Positions 22,237-34,305 are shown, counted from the first letter of the stretch. The stretch: 64,000 bases of DNA from Pseudomonadota bacterium (GCA_021805545.1 JAJZFB010000081.1:62001-126000); one strand, 5' to 3'. Made by a program: numbers and translations. Notes: generated from the sequence alone by a model not told the origin.

Positions 22237-23466
22237 ATGCCCAATTTCCGCTCCGCCTCGTACTTGGCGTTAACCGCCGCTCTCTTCATGGCCGCCCCAC
22301 TAGCCGCGGCGGCCGCCACCGGCGATACCGGCAAGATTGGCGCCACACCTGCGCCTTCTGGCCCTCCCCCGGTGCCAAACAGCCCGATCGCCGGCAAATC
22401 CACCCCCACCCCGCCGGTTCTGCCCGATATGACGGCCTATGTGCTGATGGACGCCACCACCGGCGCCGTACTGGCCGAAGCCGCGCCGCACCTGCAATTA
22501 CCCCCCGCCAGCCTGACCAAGCTGATGACCGCCCACCTCGTCTACCAGGCCATTGAGCATGGAGAGCTGAAGATGGACCAGGTGGTACCCGTCTCGGACG
22601 AGGCTTGGCACCAGGCGGGATCGACCATGTTCATCGACCCCACCTCGGTGGTAACGGTTGACCAGCTCCTGCACGGACTCATCATCGACTCCGGCAACGA
22701 CGCCGCCGTGGCCCTGGCCCAGCAGGTAGACGGCTCTACCAGCGCCTTTGTGCAGATGATGAACAGAACCGCCAAGAATTTGGGCTTGACCGACACCAAC
22801 TACACCAACGTTACCGGCCTGCCGGACCCCAATTTGCATACTTCCGCCATGGATGTAGCCAAGCTCTCCCGCGCCATCCTACAGGATGAACCGCAGATCC
22901 TCGATATTTCCAAGCAGCAAAGCTATACCTTCAACCACATAACGCAGGCTAGCTGGAACCCTGTGCTGAAGGTGGACCCAACCGTGGATGGGCTGAAAAC
23001 CGGCCTGACCAAGGAAAGCGGCCATTGCATAGACGCCACGGCGAAACGCGGTGACATGCGCCTTATTGCCGTTGTAACGGGTGGCCCCACCTGGCATGCC
23101 AGCACCGCCGCGGTGGAGGCATTGCTGGATTATGGCCAGCGCTTCTTTACCGACGCGCAAATCGCGCAGGTTGGAACGCAAATTGGCACGCTGCAGAGCA
23201 AAGAGCTTAATAGCGGCTCAGTCGCCGTGGGCCCCAACCAGGATGTGGTTGTTACCCTGCCCACTGATGAAGCCAAAAACGTAACCAACGATATTAGCTA
23301 TAATGCCAACCTCGCCAACGGCGTAACCAAAGGCGAGGTGCTGGGCAGCGCCAGCTACAGCGCGGGCGGCAAGATTCTCGCCACCGTGCCCGTGGTGGCG
23401 CTGGCGGATTCCCCTCCCGCCACCTTCATGACAAAAATGAAAGCAAAAATACGGAGCTGGCTATGA
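22237..23466 (+). CDS. D-alanyl-D-alanine carboxypeptidase (PBP5/6 family)
   Basis: ORF 22159..23466; SLTKLMT, SGN (IDSGNDAAVAL) and KTG (LKTGLTKESGH) motifs; signal peptide from MPNFRSASY. Confidence 0.95.
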   Translation: MPNFRSASYLALTAALFMAAPLAAAAATGDTGKIGATPAPSGPPPVPNSPIAGKSTPTPPVLPDMTAYVLMDATTGAVLAEAAPHLQLPPASLTKLMTAHLVYQAIEHGELKMDQVVPVSDEAWHQAGSTMFIDPTSVVTVDQLLHGLIIDSGNDAAVALAQQVDGSTSAFVQMMNRTAKNLGLTDTNYTNVTGLPDPNLHTSAMDVAKLSRAILQDEPQILDISKQQSYTFNHITQASWNPVLKVDPTVDGLKTGLTKESGHCIDATAKRGDMRLIAVVTGGPTWHASTAAVEALLDYGQRFFTDAQIAQVGTQIGTLQSKELNSGSVAVGPNQDVVVTLPTDEAKNVTNDISYNANLANGVTKGEVLGSASYSAGGKILATVPVVALADSPPATFMTKMKAKIRSWL

Positions 23467-23708
23467 GCGACACCCCGCCGGACCGCCTGTCCATTGACCC
23501 GGACAGTAAATTTTTTAACGAAGAGCTGCTAAGCCGCGGCATCGGCATCCGTTTCAACGGCGCGGAAAAGACCAATGTGGAGGAATACTCCGTCGCCGAT
23601 GGGTGGGTAAAAGTCTCCCTCGGCAAAACCATGGACCGCCATGGCAAGCCGCTGACCATGAAGCTGAAGGGAAAGGTAGAGCCTTACTTCAAGGATACCG
23701 CCGCGTAA
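23463..23708 (+). CDS. DUF3297 family protein
   Basis: Compact 81-aa protein SDTPPDRLSIDPDSKFFNEELLSRGIGIRFNGAEKTNVEEYSVADGWV typical of DUF3297. Confidence 0.88.
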   Translation: MSDTPPDRLSIDPDSKFFNEELLSRGIGIRFNGAEKTNVEEYSVADGWVKVSLGKTMDRHGKPLTMKLKGKVEPYFKDTAA

Positions 23709-23721
23709 AATCTTGCACCGG

Positions 23722-23746
23722 GCCAGGGGCTACCCCCTGGCTTTTT
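23722..23746 (+). terminator. Rho-independent terminator after DUF3297 gene
   Basis: GCCAGGGG-ctac-CCCCTGGC followed by TTTTT. Confidence 0.88.
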
Positions 23747-24362
23747 ATTGACCCGGGCGCAGCATATCCAGCCTGCTCTCGGGCCGCACCTCGGCATAAG
23801 CACTCGCCCCGCCGGCGCGCAGCAAAATTCCCGCCCCGAACGTATCGAACACGCCATCCTTCAGCAGCTCCGGCGCAATATGCACCCCCACCACCTCTCC
23901 CAGCACCAGCCAAGCATCGGCCGGCACGCCGGCAGCGCTTTTCAACCGTATAATCTCCGAAAGCCTGCATTCAAAATTCACTTTCGCCGCCGCCACACGC
24001 GGCGGTTTCACCAGCTTTGAGGGCGCCTTTTCCAGCTCAGCCAGCGCAAACTCGTCCACCCCGTAAGGTGTTGCGGCGGCGCTTTCATTCATCGCCGCCC
24101 CCAGCTCGCGCGTTACAAGATTCCACACAAATTCACCTGTCTCCCGCACGTTACGCAGCGAGTCCTTCGCCCCGATTGACGAGAAACCGATGATGGGGGG
24201 TGTGTAACAAAACGCATTAAAAAAAGAGTAGGGCGCGAGATTAACACCACCGCCCGCCCCTTGCGTGGAGACCCAGCCAATGGGCCGCGGCCCCACTATG
24301 GCATTGAAAGGATCATGCCTAAGCCCATGCCCGCGTGCGGGCTCGTAGAAATATCTGTCCAT
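23745..24362 (-). CDS. Flavin reductase family protein
   Basis: DPFNAIVGPRPIGWVSTQGAGGGVNLAPYSFFNAFCYTPPIIGFSS. Confidence 0.92.
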   Translation of the reverse strand: MDRYFYEPARGHGLRHDPFNAIVGPRPIGWVSTQGAGGGVNLAPYSFFNAFCYTPPIIGFSSIGAKDSLRNVRETGEFVWNLVTRELGAAMNESAAATPYGVDEFALAELEKAPSKLVKPPRVAAAKVNFECRLSEIIRLKSAAGVPADAWLVLGEVVGVHIAPELLKDGVFDTFGAGILLRAGGASAYAEVRPESRLDMLRPGQ

Positions 24363-24405
24363 CCCTCCAAGATAATCACTGCTTTTCTGTTTGAAAATGC
24401 GCCGC

Positions 24406-25704
24406 TCAACCGCGCATGTTCAACACCCCTTCAAATTCCAGCTCGCGATAGCCGCGCACACACCCGCCGCCATTCAGCTTGGCTTCGGCCAAAGCCCGCG
24501 CCGCCCGGCGCGTCAGTTCCAGCGGATTGTAGAGATCATCCATGGTGAAAGCCGCCGCACCGCAGCTCACCGTCTGCAGCCCATCCGCACGGCCGGCATT
24601 GGTCAGCCCCAGGGCGCGTATGGCCTCGGCAATTTGTGCGGCCACACGCAACGCGCCACCGCCATCGGCCAGCGGCAGCAGCACGGCAATTTCGGTTTCG
24701 CTGTAGCGCGCCACAATATCGCCCGTGCGGCGGGGCACAGCCTGCACGGCTTGCGCAACATCCCGCAGGCACATATCAGCCTGGCGCACCCCATGCTGGC
24801 TGACAAATTGCTGGAACTGGTCAATCTCAATCAATACCAGCCCTAGCGGCTTCTTGCTGCGCACCGCGCGTTTGAACTCATAGGTCAAGCTGGCATCAAA
24901 CTGCCTACGGTCCGCCAGCCCCGTCACCGCATCCTCGCCCGCCAAACCGTCCAGCGCCCCGGCATGGGCAGGCGGGCGGGTTTCGGCCCGCTTGGGTTCA
25001 GTCACATCGAGCATCACCCCATTCATCATCTCCACCGCGCCATCTTCGTCCAGCACCGCCTGGGCGCATAAGGTCACGTTGCGAATCTCACCATCTGGCC
25101 GCCGCAGCCTTGCCGCCATATCGAATGTCCCGCCATTCGTGGCCGCTTCGCGCAACAACTCCCCCAGGCGTTTGCTGTCCAAGGGGTGAAATGCAGCCAA
25201 TGCCGTTTCAATATCTGGCTGGTAATGTTCACGCCACAAACCATGAATCCGGAACATTTCATTTGACCATACCAGCCTGTTCCCGGGCACGGTAAGCTGC
25301 CAATGCCCCACATGCGCGGCCTGCTCCGCCAAATCCAGCCAGGCTTGGGCCGATTGCGCCCGCGCTTCCGCACGCCGCGCAAGGCGCTGCAGGCGATGAT
25401 TGAGGATTTTCATCTGCCCCTGGCGGATTCGCCTGATGGGTGCCCGGCATAATACCAGCAAGGTGAGGAATGACAGCGCGGCAACCCCAGCCAAGACCCG
25501 CTGCATGGGCGCAATGCCAAAAGCCGCCACCACCACCAGGCTGGCTTGCGCCAGCGCGCCGGTGAGTGCCGCAACCATCAGCGCGGCGCGGCGCGGCCCC
25601 AGCGCGGTGCGGGCTGTCGCGGTGAAAAGATCGTTCACGGAAAACGCCGCCATTACAAAGCCAACGGCCATCACGCCATCAGGGATCACCCTCGCCGAAA
25701 TCAT
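24406..25704 (-). CDS. Membrane-anchored PAS + degenerate GGDEF domain protein
   Basis: N-terminal TM segments, PAS (AAHVGHWQLTVPGNRLVWSNEMFRIHGL), GGDEF domain with SETEI replacing GGDEF and upstream RTGD. Confidence 0.88.
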   Translation of the reverse strand: MISARVIPDGVMAVGFVMAAFSVNDLFTATARTALGPRRAALMVAALTGALAQASLVVVAAFGIAPMQRVLAGVAALSFLTLLVLCRAPIRRIRQGQMKILNHRLQRLARRAEARAQSAQAWLDLAEQAAHVGHWQLTVPGNRLVWSNEMFRIHGLWREHYQPDIETALAAFHPLDSKRLGELLREAATNGGTFDMAARLRRPDGEIRNVTLCAQAVLDEDGAVEMMNGVMLDVTEPKRAETRPPAHAGALDGLAGEDAVTGLADRRQFDASLTYEFKRAVRSKKPLGLVLIEIDQFQQFVSQHGVRQADMCLRDVAQAVQAVPRRTGDIVARYSETEIAVLLPLADGGGALRVAAQIAEAIRALGLTNAGRADGLQTVSCGAAAFTMDDLYNPLELTRRAARALAEAKLNGGGCVRGYRELEFEGVLNMRG

Positions 25705-25786
25705 CCTGCCTCACCCGTACAAAAGAATCCGAAGGGCGCGCTACAAAATTAACGTCCCGTTTCCTTTGTAAAATGCAGCAACAAAG

Positions 25787-26193
25787 TTAAGCGTTGGATA
25801 ACGGCTCGGCGGAAATAATGACCTGCGCATAGGCGTAAGGATATTCATCCGTAAGAGAAAGAAGCACCCGCGCCTCATGCCCCGCTGGTGTAATGGCCTT
25901 CAGCCGCGCCAAGGCCGCCCCATGCAGCGATAATGCAGGCTGCCCGCTGGGCAAATTCATCACCCTCAAATCCGAGAGAAACACCCCGTCGCGGAATCCC
26001 GTGCCCAGCGCCTTGGCACATGCCTCCTTGGCCGCGAAACGTTTGGCGTAGCTCGATGCCGCCTGCCCCGCGCGCTTCTCAGCCCGTGCGCGCTCGGTTT
26101 CAGAAAATACGCGGTGCGTGAACCGCTCGCCATGCCGCGCCAGCGTCTGCTCAATGCGGCGTATGTCGCAAATATCGGAGCCAAGGCCTATTA

Positions 26194-26197
<4 letters not shown>
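25787..26197 (-). CDS. acpS: Holo-[acyl-carrier-protein] synthase
   Basis: [16 protein letters not shown] and [15 protein letters not shown]. Confidence 0.95.
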
Positions 26198-28374
<2,177 letters not shown>

Positions 28375-28463
28375 CAGTTCCGGGTGGATTTTACCCGCAC
28401 CGCCCCCCACCCCTTCGGGGGTATAGGACAGGCTCAACCCCAGGCCGCCTGTCCACACGACGC

Positions 28464-28871
28464 TTACCGGCGGGACTTGCCGCCGAGCTCTGCCTCGATC
28501 GCCGCCTGAATATCTTCAGGCGTCATTTCCTCAGCCTCGGCGGCCATCGCGGCGGCTTCTTCCTCGGCGGATACATCCTGCAGGCCGAAAATATTCTGCT
28601 CGGTCGGGATCAGGTCCACCACCTCTTCGTCCACCGGCTCGGGCTCCGGCACGCGGGAGAGGGATTTGACCAGATCAGCCTCCAGATTCGGCAGCCCCAC
28701 CGTCTCCTCCGCAATTTCGCGCAAGGCAACGACGGGGTTCTTGTCATTGTCGCGGTCGATGGTGAGCTGCTCGCCACGGCTGATATTGCGGGCGCGCTGC
28801 GCGGCCAGCAAAACCAGCTCAAAGCGGTTCGGCACCTTCAAAACGCAATCTTCAACAGTGACGCGAGCCAT
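28464..28871 (-). CDS. rpoZ: DNA-directed RNA polymerase subunit omega
   Basis: [34 protein letters not shown]; acidic C-terminal extension. Confidence 0.95.
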   Translation of the reverse strand: MARVTVEDCVLKVPNRFELVLLAAQRARNISRGEQLTIDRDNDKNPVVALREIAEETVGLPNLEADLVKSLSRVPEPEPVDEEVVDLIPTEQNIFGLQDVSAEEEAAAMAAEAEEMTPEDIQAAIEAELGGKSRR

Positions 28872-28967
28872 ACGGGAAACGCTCCGGGGAAAAAGAAAAC
28901 CGAAGGTTTGCCTTACCCCGCGCGCTGGCCCGATGCAAGTCTTATCCCCGCGCGGCTGGATTGCGGC

Positions 28968-29462
28968 TTAATTATCCCAGAGGCTTATGGCCTGCGGCGG
29001 CAGCTCGGCCAGCAATGTGGTCACACTCTGGCGCAAGGCCGGGTGGCGCCAAGCCGGGGCCACGTCCAGCAGCGGGCGCAGCACAAAGCCGCGTAAATGC
29101 GCCCTGGGGTGCGGCAACACCGGGTCTGGCACCGCGCGGATTATGCCATTCAGGTCAATAATGTCCAAATCCAGCGTGCGCGCCGCATTGGGTGTGCCGC
29201 GCGCACGGCCAAACTGGTATTCTATTTCTTGCAGCCGGGCCAGCAACATCTCTGGGCTAATCGCACCTTCCAGCCGTATCATGCCATTGCAATAATCGGG
29301 CTGGCTGGCTGCTGGTATGGGGCTGGTGCGATACCATGGTGAAAGTGCTACAAATTTCAGCCCTGCGATACCCCGCACCACGGCGGCCGCCTGCTCACAG
29401 CTTTCCCTCGGGCTGGCCCTGTCCCGCCCTGGCAGGTTGGCGCCAATGGCAATCAAAATCAT
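28968..29462 (-). CDS. folK: 2-amino-4-hydroxy-6-hydroxymethyldihydropteridine pyrophosphokinase
   Basis: IAIGANLP, FGRARGTPNAARTLDLDIIDLN, PHPRAHLRGFVLRPL. Confidence 0.94.
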   Translation of the reverse strand: MILIAIGANLPGRDRASPRESCEQAAAVVRGIAGLKFVALSPWYRTSPIPAASQPDYCNGMIRLEGAISPEMLLARLQEIEYQFGRARGTPNAARTLDLDIIDLNGIIRAVPDPVLPHPRAHLRGFVLRPLLDVAPAWRHPALRQSVTTLLAELPPQAISLWDN

Positions 29463-29557
29463 TTGCTGCTATGCCTGCGCACGATACTCACACCCCGCCA
29501 TTGCACACTCCCCAGCCTTCTAACATTGTTACTCGTCTTGTATATAATTTTTAACTT

Positions 29558-29575
29558 TTTCTTCCCGGGAAGAAA
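29558..29575. promoter_or_regulatory. Perfect 18-bp palindrome in leader of NYN gene
   Basis: TTTCTTCCCGGGAAGAAA, downstream of TATAAT at 29543-29548 and 6 nt before ATG 29582. Confidence 0.6.
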
Positions 29576-29581
29576 CCCCCC

Positions 29582-30160
29582 ATGATCCGATTTTCCGCAC
29601 AGGAACGCACCGCGCTCTTCATCGATGGCGCCAATCTCTACGCCGCAACCCGTAGCCTGGCCTTTGACATTGACTACCGCAGGTTGCTTGATTTTTTTGG
29701 AACCAAAACAAACCTGCTGCGCGCCTACTACTACTCCGCCCTGCTGGAAACCGAGGATTATTCTCCGCTTAAGCCACTAACAGACTGGCTGGCCTATAAT
29801 GGCTATTCTCTGGTCACCAAGCCCGCGAAAGAGTTCACCGACACCATGGGCCGCCGCCGCATCAAGGGCAATATGGATATCGAGCTGGCCATCGATATGC
29901 TCGAACTCACCCCGCATATGGACCATGCCATCCTGTTCTCGGGTGATTCCGATTTCCGCCGCCTGGTAGAGGCCGTGCAACGCAAGGGTGTGCGTGTTTC
30001 CGTGGTTTCGACCATAAAAACCAGCCCGCCAATGATTGCCGATGAGCTGCGCCGGCAGGCCGACCAATACATAGAACTGGCTGATATTGCCCCCGAATTC
30101 ACCCGGCGCCCCACCGAATCGCGCCCCCGCCCGCAAAACCGGGACGATGATGAGGCATGA
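29582..30160 (+). CDS. NYN/LabA-like (DUF88) family putative RNase
   Basis: TALFIDGANLY, KGNMDIELAIDMLELTPHMDHAILFSGDSDFRRLVEAVQRKGVRVSVVS. Confidence 0.92.
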   Translation: MIRFSAQERTALFIDGANLYAATRSLAFDIDYRRLLDFFGTKTNLLRAYYYSALLETEDYSPLKPLTDWLAYNGYSLVTKPAKEFTDTMGRRRIKGNMDIELAIDMLELTPHMDHAILFSGDSDFRRLVEAVQRKGVRVSVVSTIKTSPPMIADELRRQADQYIELADIAPEFTRRPTESRPRPQNRDDDEA

Positions 30161-30783
30161 CGCCCCCGGCTGACTGCGCGCTCTGCCCCCGGCTGGTGGC
30201 CTACCGGGAGGCCAACCGCACAGCCATCCCGCACGGCTTCAACGCCCCTGTTCCCAGCTTCGGCCCGCTCACGGCCCGGCTGCTGGTGGTGGGCCAGGCC
30301 CCGGGGGTGAATGGCGCCAACACCACGGGCCGGCCCTTCACGGGCGATGTCGCCGGCCGGCTGCTTTATGCCGGGCTGCTGGCCGCGGGCTTCGCCAAAG
30401 GCACGTATGAAGAACGCGCCGATGACGGGCTGAAGCTCCTTGATTGCCGCGTAACCAACGCCGTGCGCTGCGCGCCGCCCCAGCACAAGCTGGAGCGCGC
30501 GGAAATCCATAATTGCCGCCCCTATCTGGCCGCGGAAATCGCCGCGATGAAGAAATTGCGCGTGTTCCTCGCCATAGGGCGGGAGCCGCATGAGGGCATT
30601 CTGCGCGTGCTGGGCCTGAAGCCTGCCGCCTATAAATTCACCCATGGCGCGCTGCATGAATTGCCCAACGGGCTGGTGCTGGCGGACAGCTTCCATACCT
30701 CGCAATACAACGTGAACACAGGCCGCCTGACAGCGGCGATGTTCGAAACGGTTGTGCGCGATATACGCGGGTTGCTGAACTAA
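30157..30783 (+). CDS. Uracil-DNA glycosylase, family 5 (UDGb)-like
   Basis: GQAPGVNGANTTGRPFTGDVAGRLL and SFHTSQYNVNTGRLT motifs; N-terminal CALCPRL cysteine pair. Confidence 0.88.
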   Translation: MTPPADCALCPRLVAYREANRTAIPHGFNAPVPSFGPLTARLLVVGQAPGVNGANTTGRPFTGDVAGRLLYAGLLAAGFAKGTYEERADDGLKLLDCRVTNAVRCAPPQHKLERAEIHNCRPYLAAEIAAMKKLRVFLAIGREPHEGILRVLGLKPAAYKFTHGALHELPNGLVLADSFHTSQYNVNTGRLTAAMFETVVRDIRGLLN

Positions 30784-30808
30784 CGCCGTTGCGGCCGTAA
30801 CGGCAATC

Positions 30809-31294
30809 CTACCGGTTCCGCAACAGCCGCGCCTTGTCCCTCTGCCAGTCGCGGTCCGCAATGGCCTGGCGCTTATCCGCCTTCTGCTTGCCCTCGGCTA
30901 TGCCCAAAGTCACCTTCGCCATGCCGCGCTCATTAAAGTGCACATCCAGCGGCACCACCGTATTCCGGTCGCGCGCGATGGCGCCAAAAATCTGGTTGCG
31001 CTCTTTCTTCTTCACCAGCAGCTTGCGTAAGCCGCGCGTATCAAAGCGCGACAGCACCCCGCCCTGATATTCCGGGATATACATATTAAAAAGATAAAGC
31101 TCGCCGTCGCGCTCGCCGGCCCAGGCCTCGTTCAGCGCCGCACGGCCAAGGCGGAGAGATTTCACCTCCGCCCCCTTCAGCACAATCCCGGCCTCTATGG
31201 TCTCAAGAATTTTGTAATCGAAACGCGCCTTGCGGTTCTGGGCCGCAATGCCGTGCGAAATCATCCCGGTCTTTTTTTTGTCTTTTCCGCTCAA
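30809..31294 (-). CDS. smpB: SsrA-binding protein
   Basis: AQNRKARFDYKILETIEAGIVLKGAEVKSLRLGRAALNEAWA. Confidence 0.97.
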   Translation of the reverse strand: MSGKDKKKTGMISHGIAAQNRKARFDYKILETIEAGIVLKGAEVKSLRLGRAALNEAWAGERDGELYLFNMYIPEYQGGVLSRFDTRGLRKLLVKKKERNQIFGAIARDRNTVVPLDVHFNERGMAKVTLGIAEGKQKADKRQAIADRDWQRDKARLLRNR

Positions 31295-32169
31295 TGCAGC
31301 AGGCCAACTTCCAGCATCGCCGCCTTTACCCGCGCGGCACTCGCCTCCGCAACCGGCACGAGCGGCAGGCGCACATTATTGGCGCCAAACCCAAGCAACG
31401 AGGCCGCATATTTCACCGGTCCCGGATTGCTCTCGCAAAACATAGAATCATGCAGCGGCAGCAGGCGCATCTGAATATCCATTGCCGCCTTCACATCGCC
31501 GCGCACCCAGGCCGCGTGCATCTCGGCACACAGGCGCGGCGCCACGTTCGCGGTAACGGAAATACAGCCATGCCCGCCCGCGGCCAGATACGAGACCACC
31601 GTATGATCCTCTCCGGAAAGCTGGATGAAATCCGGCCCGCAGGCGCGCAGCGTATGCAGCGGGCGGGTGAGGTTGGCGGTGGCGTCCTTCACCCCGGCAA
31701 TGTTGGGCAACTGGGCCAAACGCGCCATCGTCTCCACGCTCATGTCAATCACCGAGCGCCCAGGAATGTTGTAGATGAAAATCGGCAGCGTCACCGCATC
31801 GGCAATGGCCTTGTAATGCCGGTACAGCCCTTCCTGGGTTGGCTTATTGTAATAGGGCGTCACCACCAGCACCGCGCCGGCCCCGGCCTTCTGGGCGTGC
31901 TTGGCCAGCTCAATCGCCTCGGCCGTGGAATTGGAGCCTGCCCCGGCCATTACCGGCACGCGCCCCTTTGCCGCCTCAATCGCGGCTTCCACCACGGCTT
32001 TATGCTCCTCATGGGTCAGGGTGGGCGATTCGCCCGTGGTGCCAACCGGCACAATACCGCTCGTGCCTTCCGCAATCTGCCAGGCGATCAACCGCTTATA
32101 GGCGGCAAAATCTATATTGCCATCCTCATCCATCGGCGTAATCAGCGCGGTAAGCGAGCCCTGAAACAT
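31291..32169 (-). CDS. dapA: 4-hydroxy-tetrahydrodipicolinate synthase
   Basis: FQGSLTALITPM, GTTGESPTLTHEEH, IYNIPGRSVIDMS, GVKDATANL. Confidence 0.96.
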   Translation of the reverse strand: MFQGSLTALITPMDEDGNIDFAAYKRLIAWQIAEGTSGIVPVGTTGESPTLTHEEHKAVVEAAIEAAKGRVPVMAGAGSNSTAEAIELAKHAQKAGAGAVLVVTPYYNKPTQEGLYRHYKAIADAVTLPIFIYNIPGRSVIDMSVETMARLAQLPNIAGVKDATANLTRPLHTLRACGPDFIQLSGEDHTVVSYLAAGGHGCISVTANVAPRLCAEMHAAWVRGDVKAAMDIQMRLLPLHDSMFCESNPGPVKYAASLLGFGANNVRLPLVPVAEASAARVKAAMLEVGLLH

Positions 32170-32272
32170 TTTGGTTCTATCTCCTGTCGGCCCTCACGTA
32201 ATCCGGGCGCCGCGCGCAGGCAAGGCGGCTCTCTGTTTGGCCCTGCACGGCACCGCTGCTAAAAGCGCAGGC

Positions 32273-33859
32273 ATGAGACTCCGCGCCGCTCTCCCGCTTC
32301 TGTTGCTCCCCGTTCTTACCGCCCAGCAGGCCCCTGCCCCGGCACAAATCATGGTGGATGTGCACCATGGCGATTTCGCCGCCGCCGCCGGTCTGGCAGA
32401 ACAGACTGGCGACCCGCTGGTGGAAAAGCTGGTCACCTTTTTCCGGCTTGCCGCCGGCGGGGGCTCAGCCGATGAAATCCAGGCCTTCATGCAGCAAAAC
32501 CCAGACTGGCCGGAACAAAACCTGCTCGCCCTGCGCCTGGCCCAGGCGAATGGAACAGCCGAGCACCCTATCCCCTCCGCCACACCGGCCTTTATTACGG
32601 AAGTCACGGATCTGCACGCCGCCGGGCAGGACAGTTCCGCCGCCGGCATCTGGCAAAATCATGGCCAGGAGGAATTCAATACCGCCACGCCAGACCAGCA
32701 GCAACTCTTCTGGCCAGCACAGCAAGACCTTGCCCGCGCCCTGCTGGCAGAAAACGACCCGCAAGACGCCTACAGCGTGGTTACATCGGTAAACCCCGCG
32801 CAAGGCGGCACGCCTGATATAGGGCAAGAGCTCAGCCGCGACTTCCTGGCCGGTTTCATTGCCCTGCGCTTTCTGCACCAGAATGCCATGGCCGCCCAAT
32901 GGTTCCGCGACCTGGCTGGCCTCTCTAACGCCGTTATCACCCAGGCCCGCGCCTATTACTGGCTGGCCCGCACCGAAACGGGCGCCGCCGCCACAGCCGA
33001 TTACGAGCGCGCAGCCGCCTATCCCACCACTTATTATGGCCAGCTCGCTTCCGCCGCCCTGGGCGAATCTCCCTCCACCCTGGCCCAACGTATCGAAACC
33101 GTGGATCCCCCCAGCTACACCGCCACGGATGCCATCTATTTCAGCCTGACCGAGCTGCCCCACGCCGCTGTATTGCTGATGCAGATGAACGACCCGAATG
33201 ATGCCGCGATTTTCCTCAACCGCGCGGCGCAAGAAGCCATAGATAATAAAACCCGCACCATGGACGCCAAGCTGGCCCTGGGCCTTGGCCTGCCGCAAGC
33301 AGCGGTTTCCATAGCCCGCATTGCCGGCATTGCCGGGCAAATGATGCCGGATCTGGGCTGGCCAACCCCGTACAATCCCCCCCCGGCCAATCTCGACCCC
33401 GCGGTGGCGGATGGCATTATGCGCCAGGAAAGCAGCTTCGATCCCAATGTTGTTTCCGGCTCCGGCGCCATCGGGCTGATGCAGCTTCTCCCCTCTACCG
33501 CGCGCATGACCGCAAGAAAGGCCGGGCTGCCTTACGGCAACCCCTTCGACCCCGCGCAAAACATGGCGCTCGGCACCACATATTTCGCTACCGAGCTGCG
33601 GCATTTCGGCAACTGCCTGCCCCTGGCCATCGCTGCCTATAATGCGGGCCCCACCGCTGTTGCGCGCTGGCTCAGCCAGAATGGAGACCCCGAGCTTGGC
33701 AGCCACGCCGGCGGCGCCAATATCATCGACTGGATTGAATTGATCCCCTACAGCGAGACACGGAATTACGTGCAGCGCGTAAGCGAGAACATCACCATCT
33801 ACCGCGCCAAGCTCACAGGCTCGGCCGGCTCCCCCATTACCCGCTGGCTGAACCAATGA
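32273..33859 (+). CDS. Soluble lytic murein transglycosylase-like protein
   Basis: SLT domain: IMRQESSFDPNVVSGSGAIGLMQLLPSTA; start MRLRAALP. Confidence 0.92.
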   Translation: MRLRAALPLLLLPVLTAQQAPAPAQIMVDVHHGDFAAAAGLAEQTGDPLVEKLVTFFRLAAGGGSADEIQAFMQQNPDWPEQNLLALRLAQANGTAEHPIPSATPAFITEVTDLHAAGQDSSAAGIWQNHGQEEFNTATPDQQQLFWPAQQDLARALLAENDPQDAYSVVTSVNPAQGGTPDIGQELSRDFLAGFIALRFLHQNAMAAQWFRDLAGLSNAVITQARAYYWLARTETGAAATADYERAAAYPTTYYGQLASAALGESPSTLAQRIETVDPPSYTATDAIYFSLTELPHAAVLLMQMNDPNDAAIFLNRAAQEAIDNKTRTMDAKLALGLGLPQAAVSIARIAGIAGQMMPDLGWPTPYNPPPANLDPAVADGIMRQESSFDPNVVSGSGAIGLMQLLPSTARMTARKAGLPYGNPFDPAQNMALGTTYFATELRHFGNCLPLAIAAYNAGPTAVARWLSQNGDPELGSHAGGANIIDWIELIPYSETRNYVQRVSENITIYRAKLTGSAGSPITRWLNQ

Positions 33860-34305
33860 ATTTCCGCACCTTCATCGCCAGCGGGCTGGGCATTGGCTAT
33901 GCGCCCAAGGCGCCCGGCACATTTGGCTCCTTGCTTGGCCTTGCTTTAGGCATGGCTTTGCTGGCCGCGGGGCACATGCCGTTGCTGCTTGGCATCATCG
34001 TAACCACAGGGCTGGGCATCTGGGCCATTTCACACCTGCCTGAACATGCGGGCAACGATCCGGGCTGGATCGTCATTGACGAAATTGCCGGGCAGATGAT
34101 CCCATTACTCGCCCTCAGCCAGCTTTCCCTCGGCGCCGTGCTGCTCGCCTTCGCATTGTTCCGCCTGTTCGACATCTGGAAACCCGGCCCCGTCGCCTGG
34201 GCAGACCGGCGCCATGACGAGCTTGGCATCATGGGCGACGACCTCATCGCCGGGCTGCTCGCCTTCGCCGTTCTCTTCGTCATCCGCCTGGTTACGCCGC
34301 TATGA
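33856..34305 (+). CDS. pgpA: Phosphatidylglycerophosphatase A
   Basis: GIGYAPKAPGTFGSLLGL, IVIDEIAGQMIPLL, DIWKPGPVAWADRR. Confidence 0.95.
   Translation: MNFRTFIASGLGIGYAPKAPGTFGSLLGLALGMALLAAGHMPLLLGIIVTTGLGIWAISHLPEHAGNDPGWIVIDEIAGQMIPLLALSQLSLGAVLLAFALFRLFDIWKPGPVAWADRRHDELGIMGDDLIAGLLAFAVLFVIRLVTPL

Noticed and set aside
32465-33856. 463-aa Gly-rich minus-strand ORF
   Set aside because: Antisense to the lytic transglycosylase gene.
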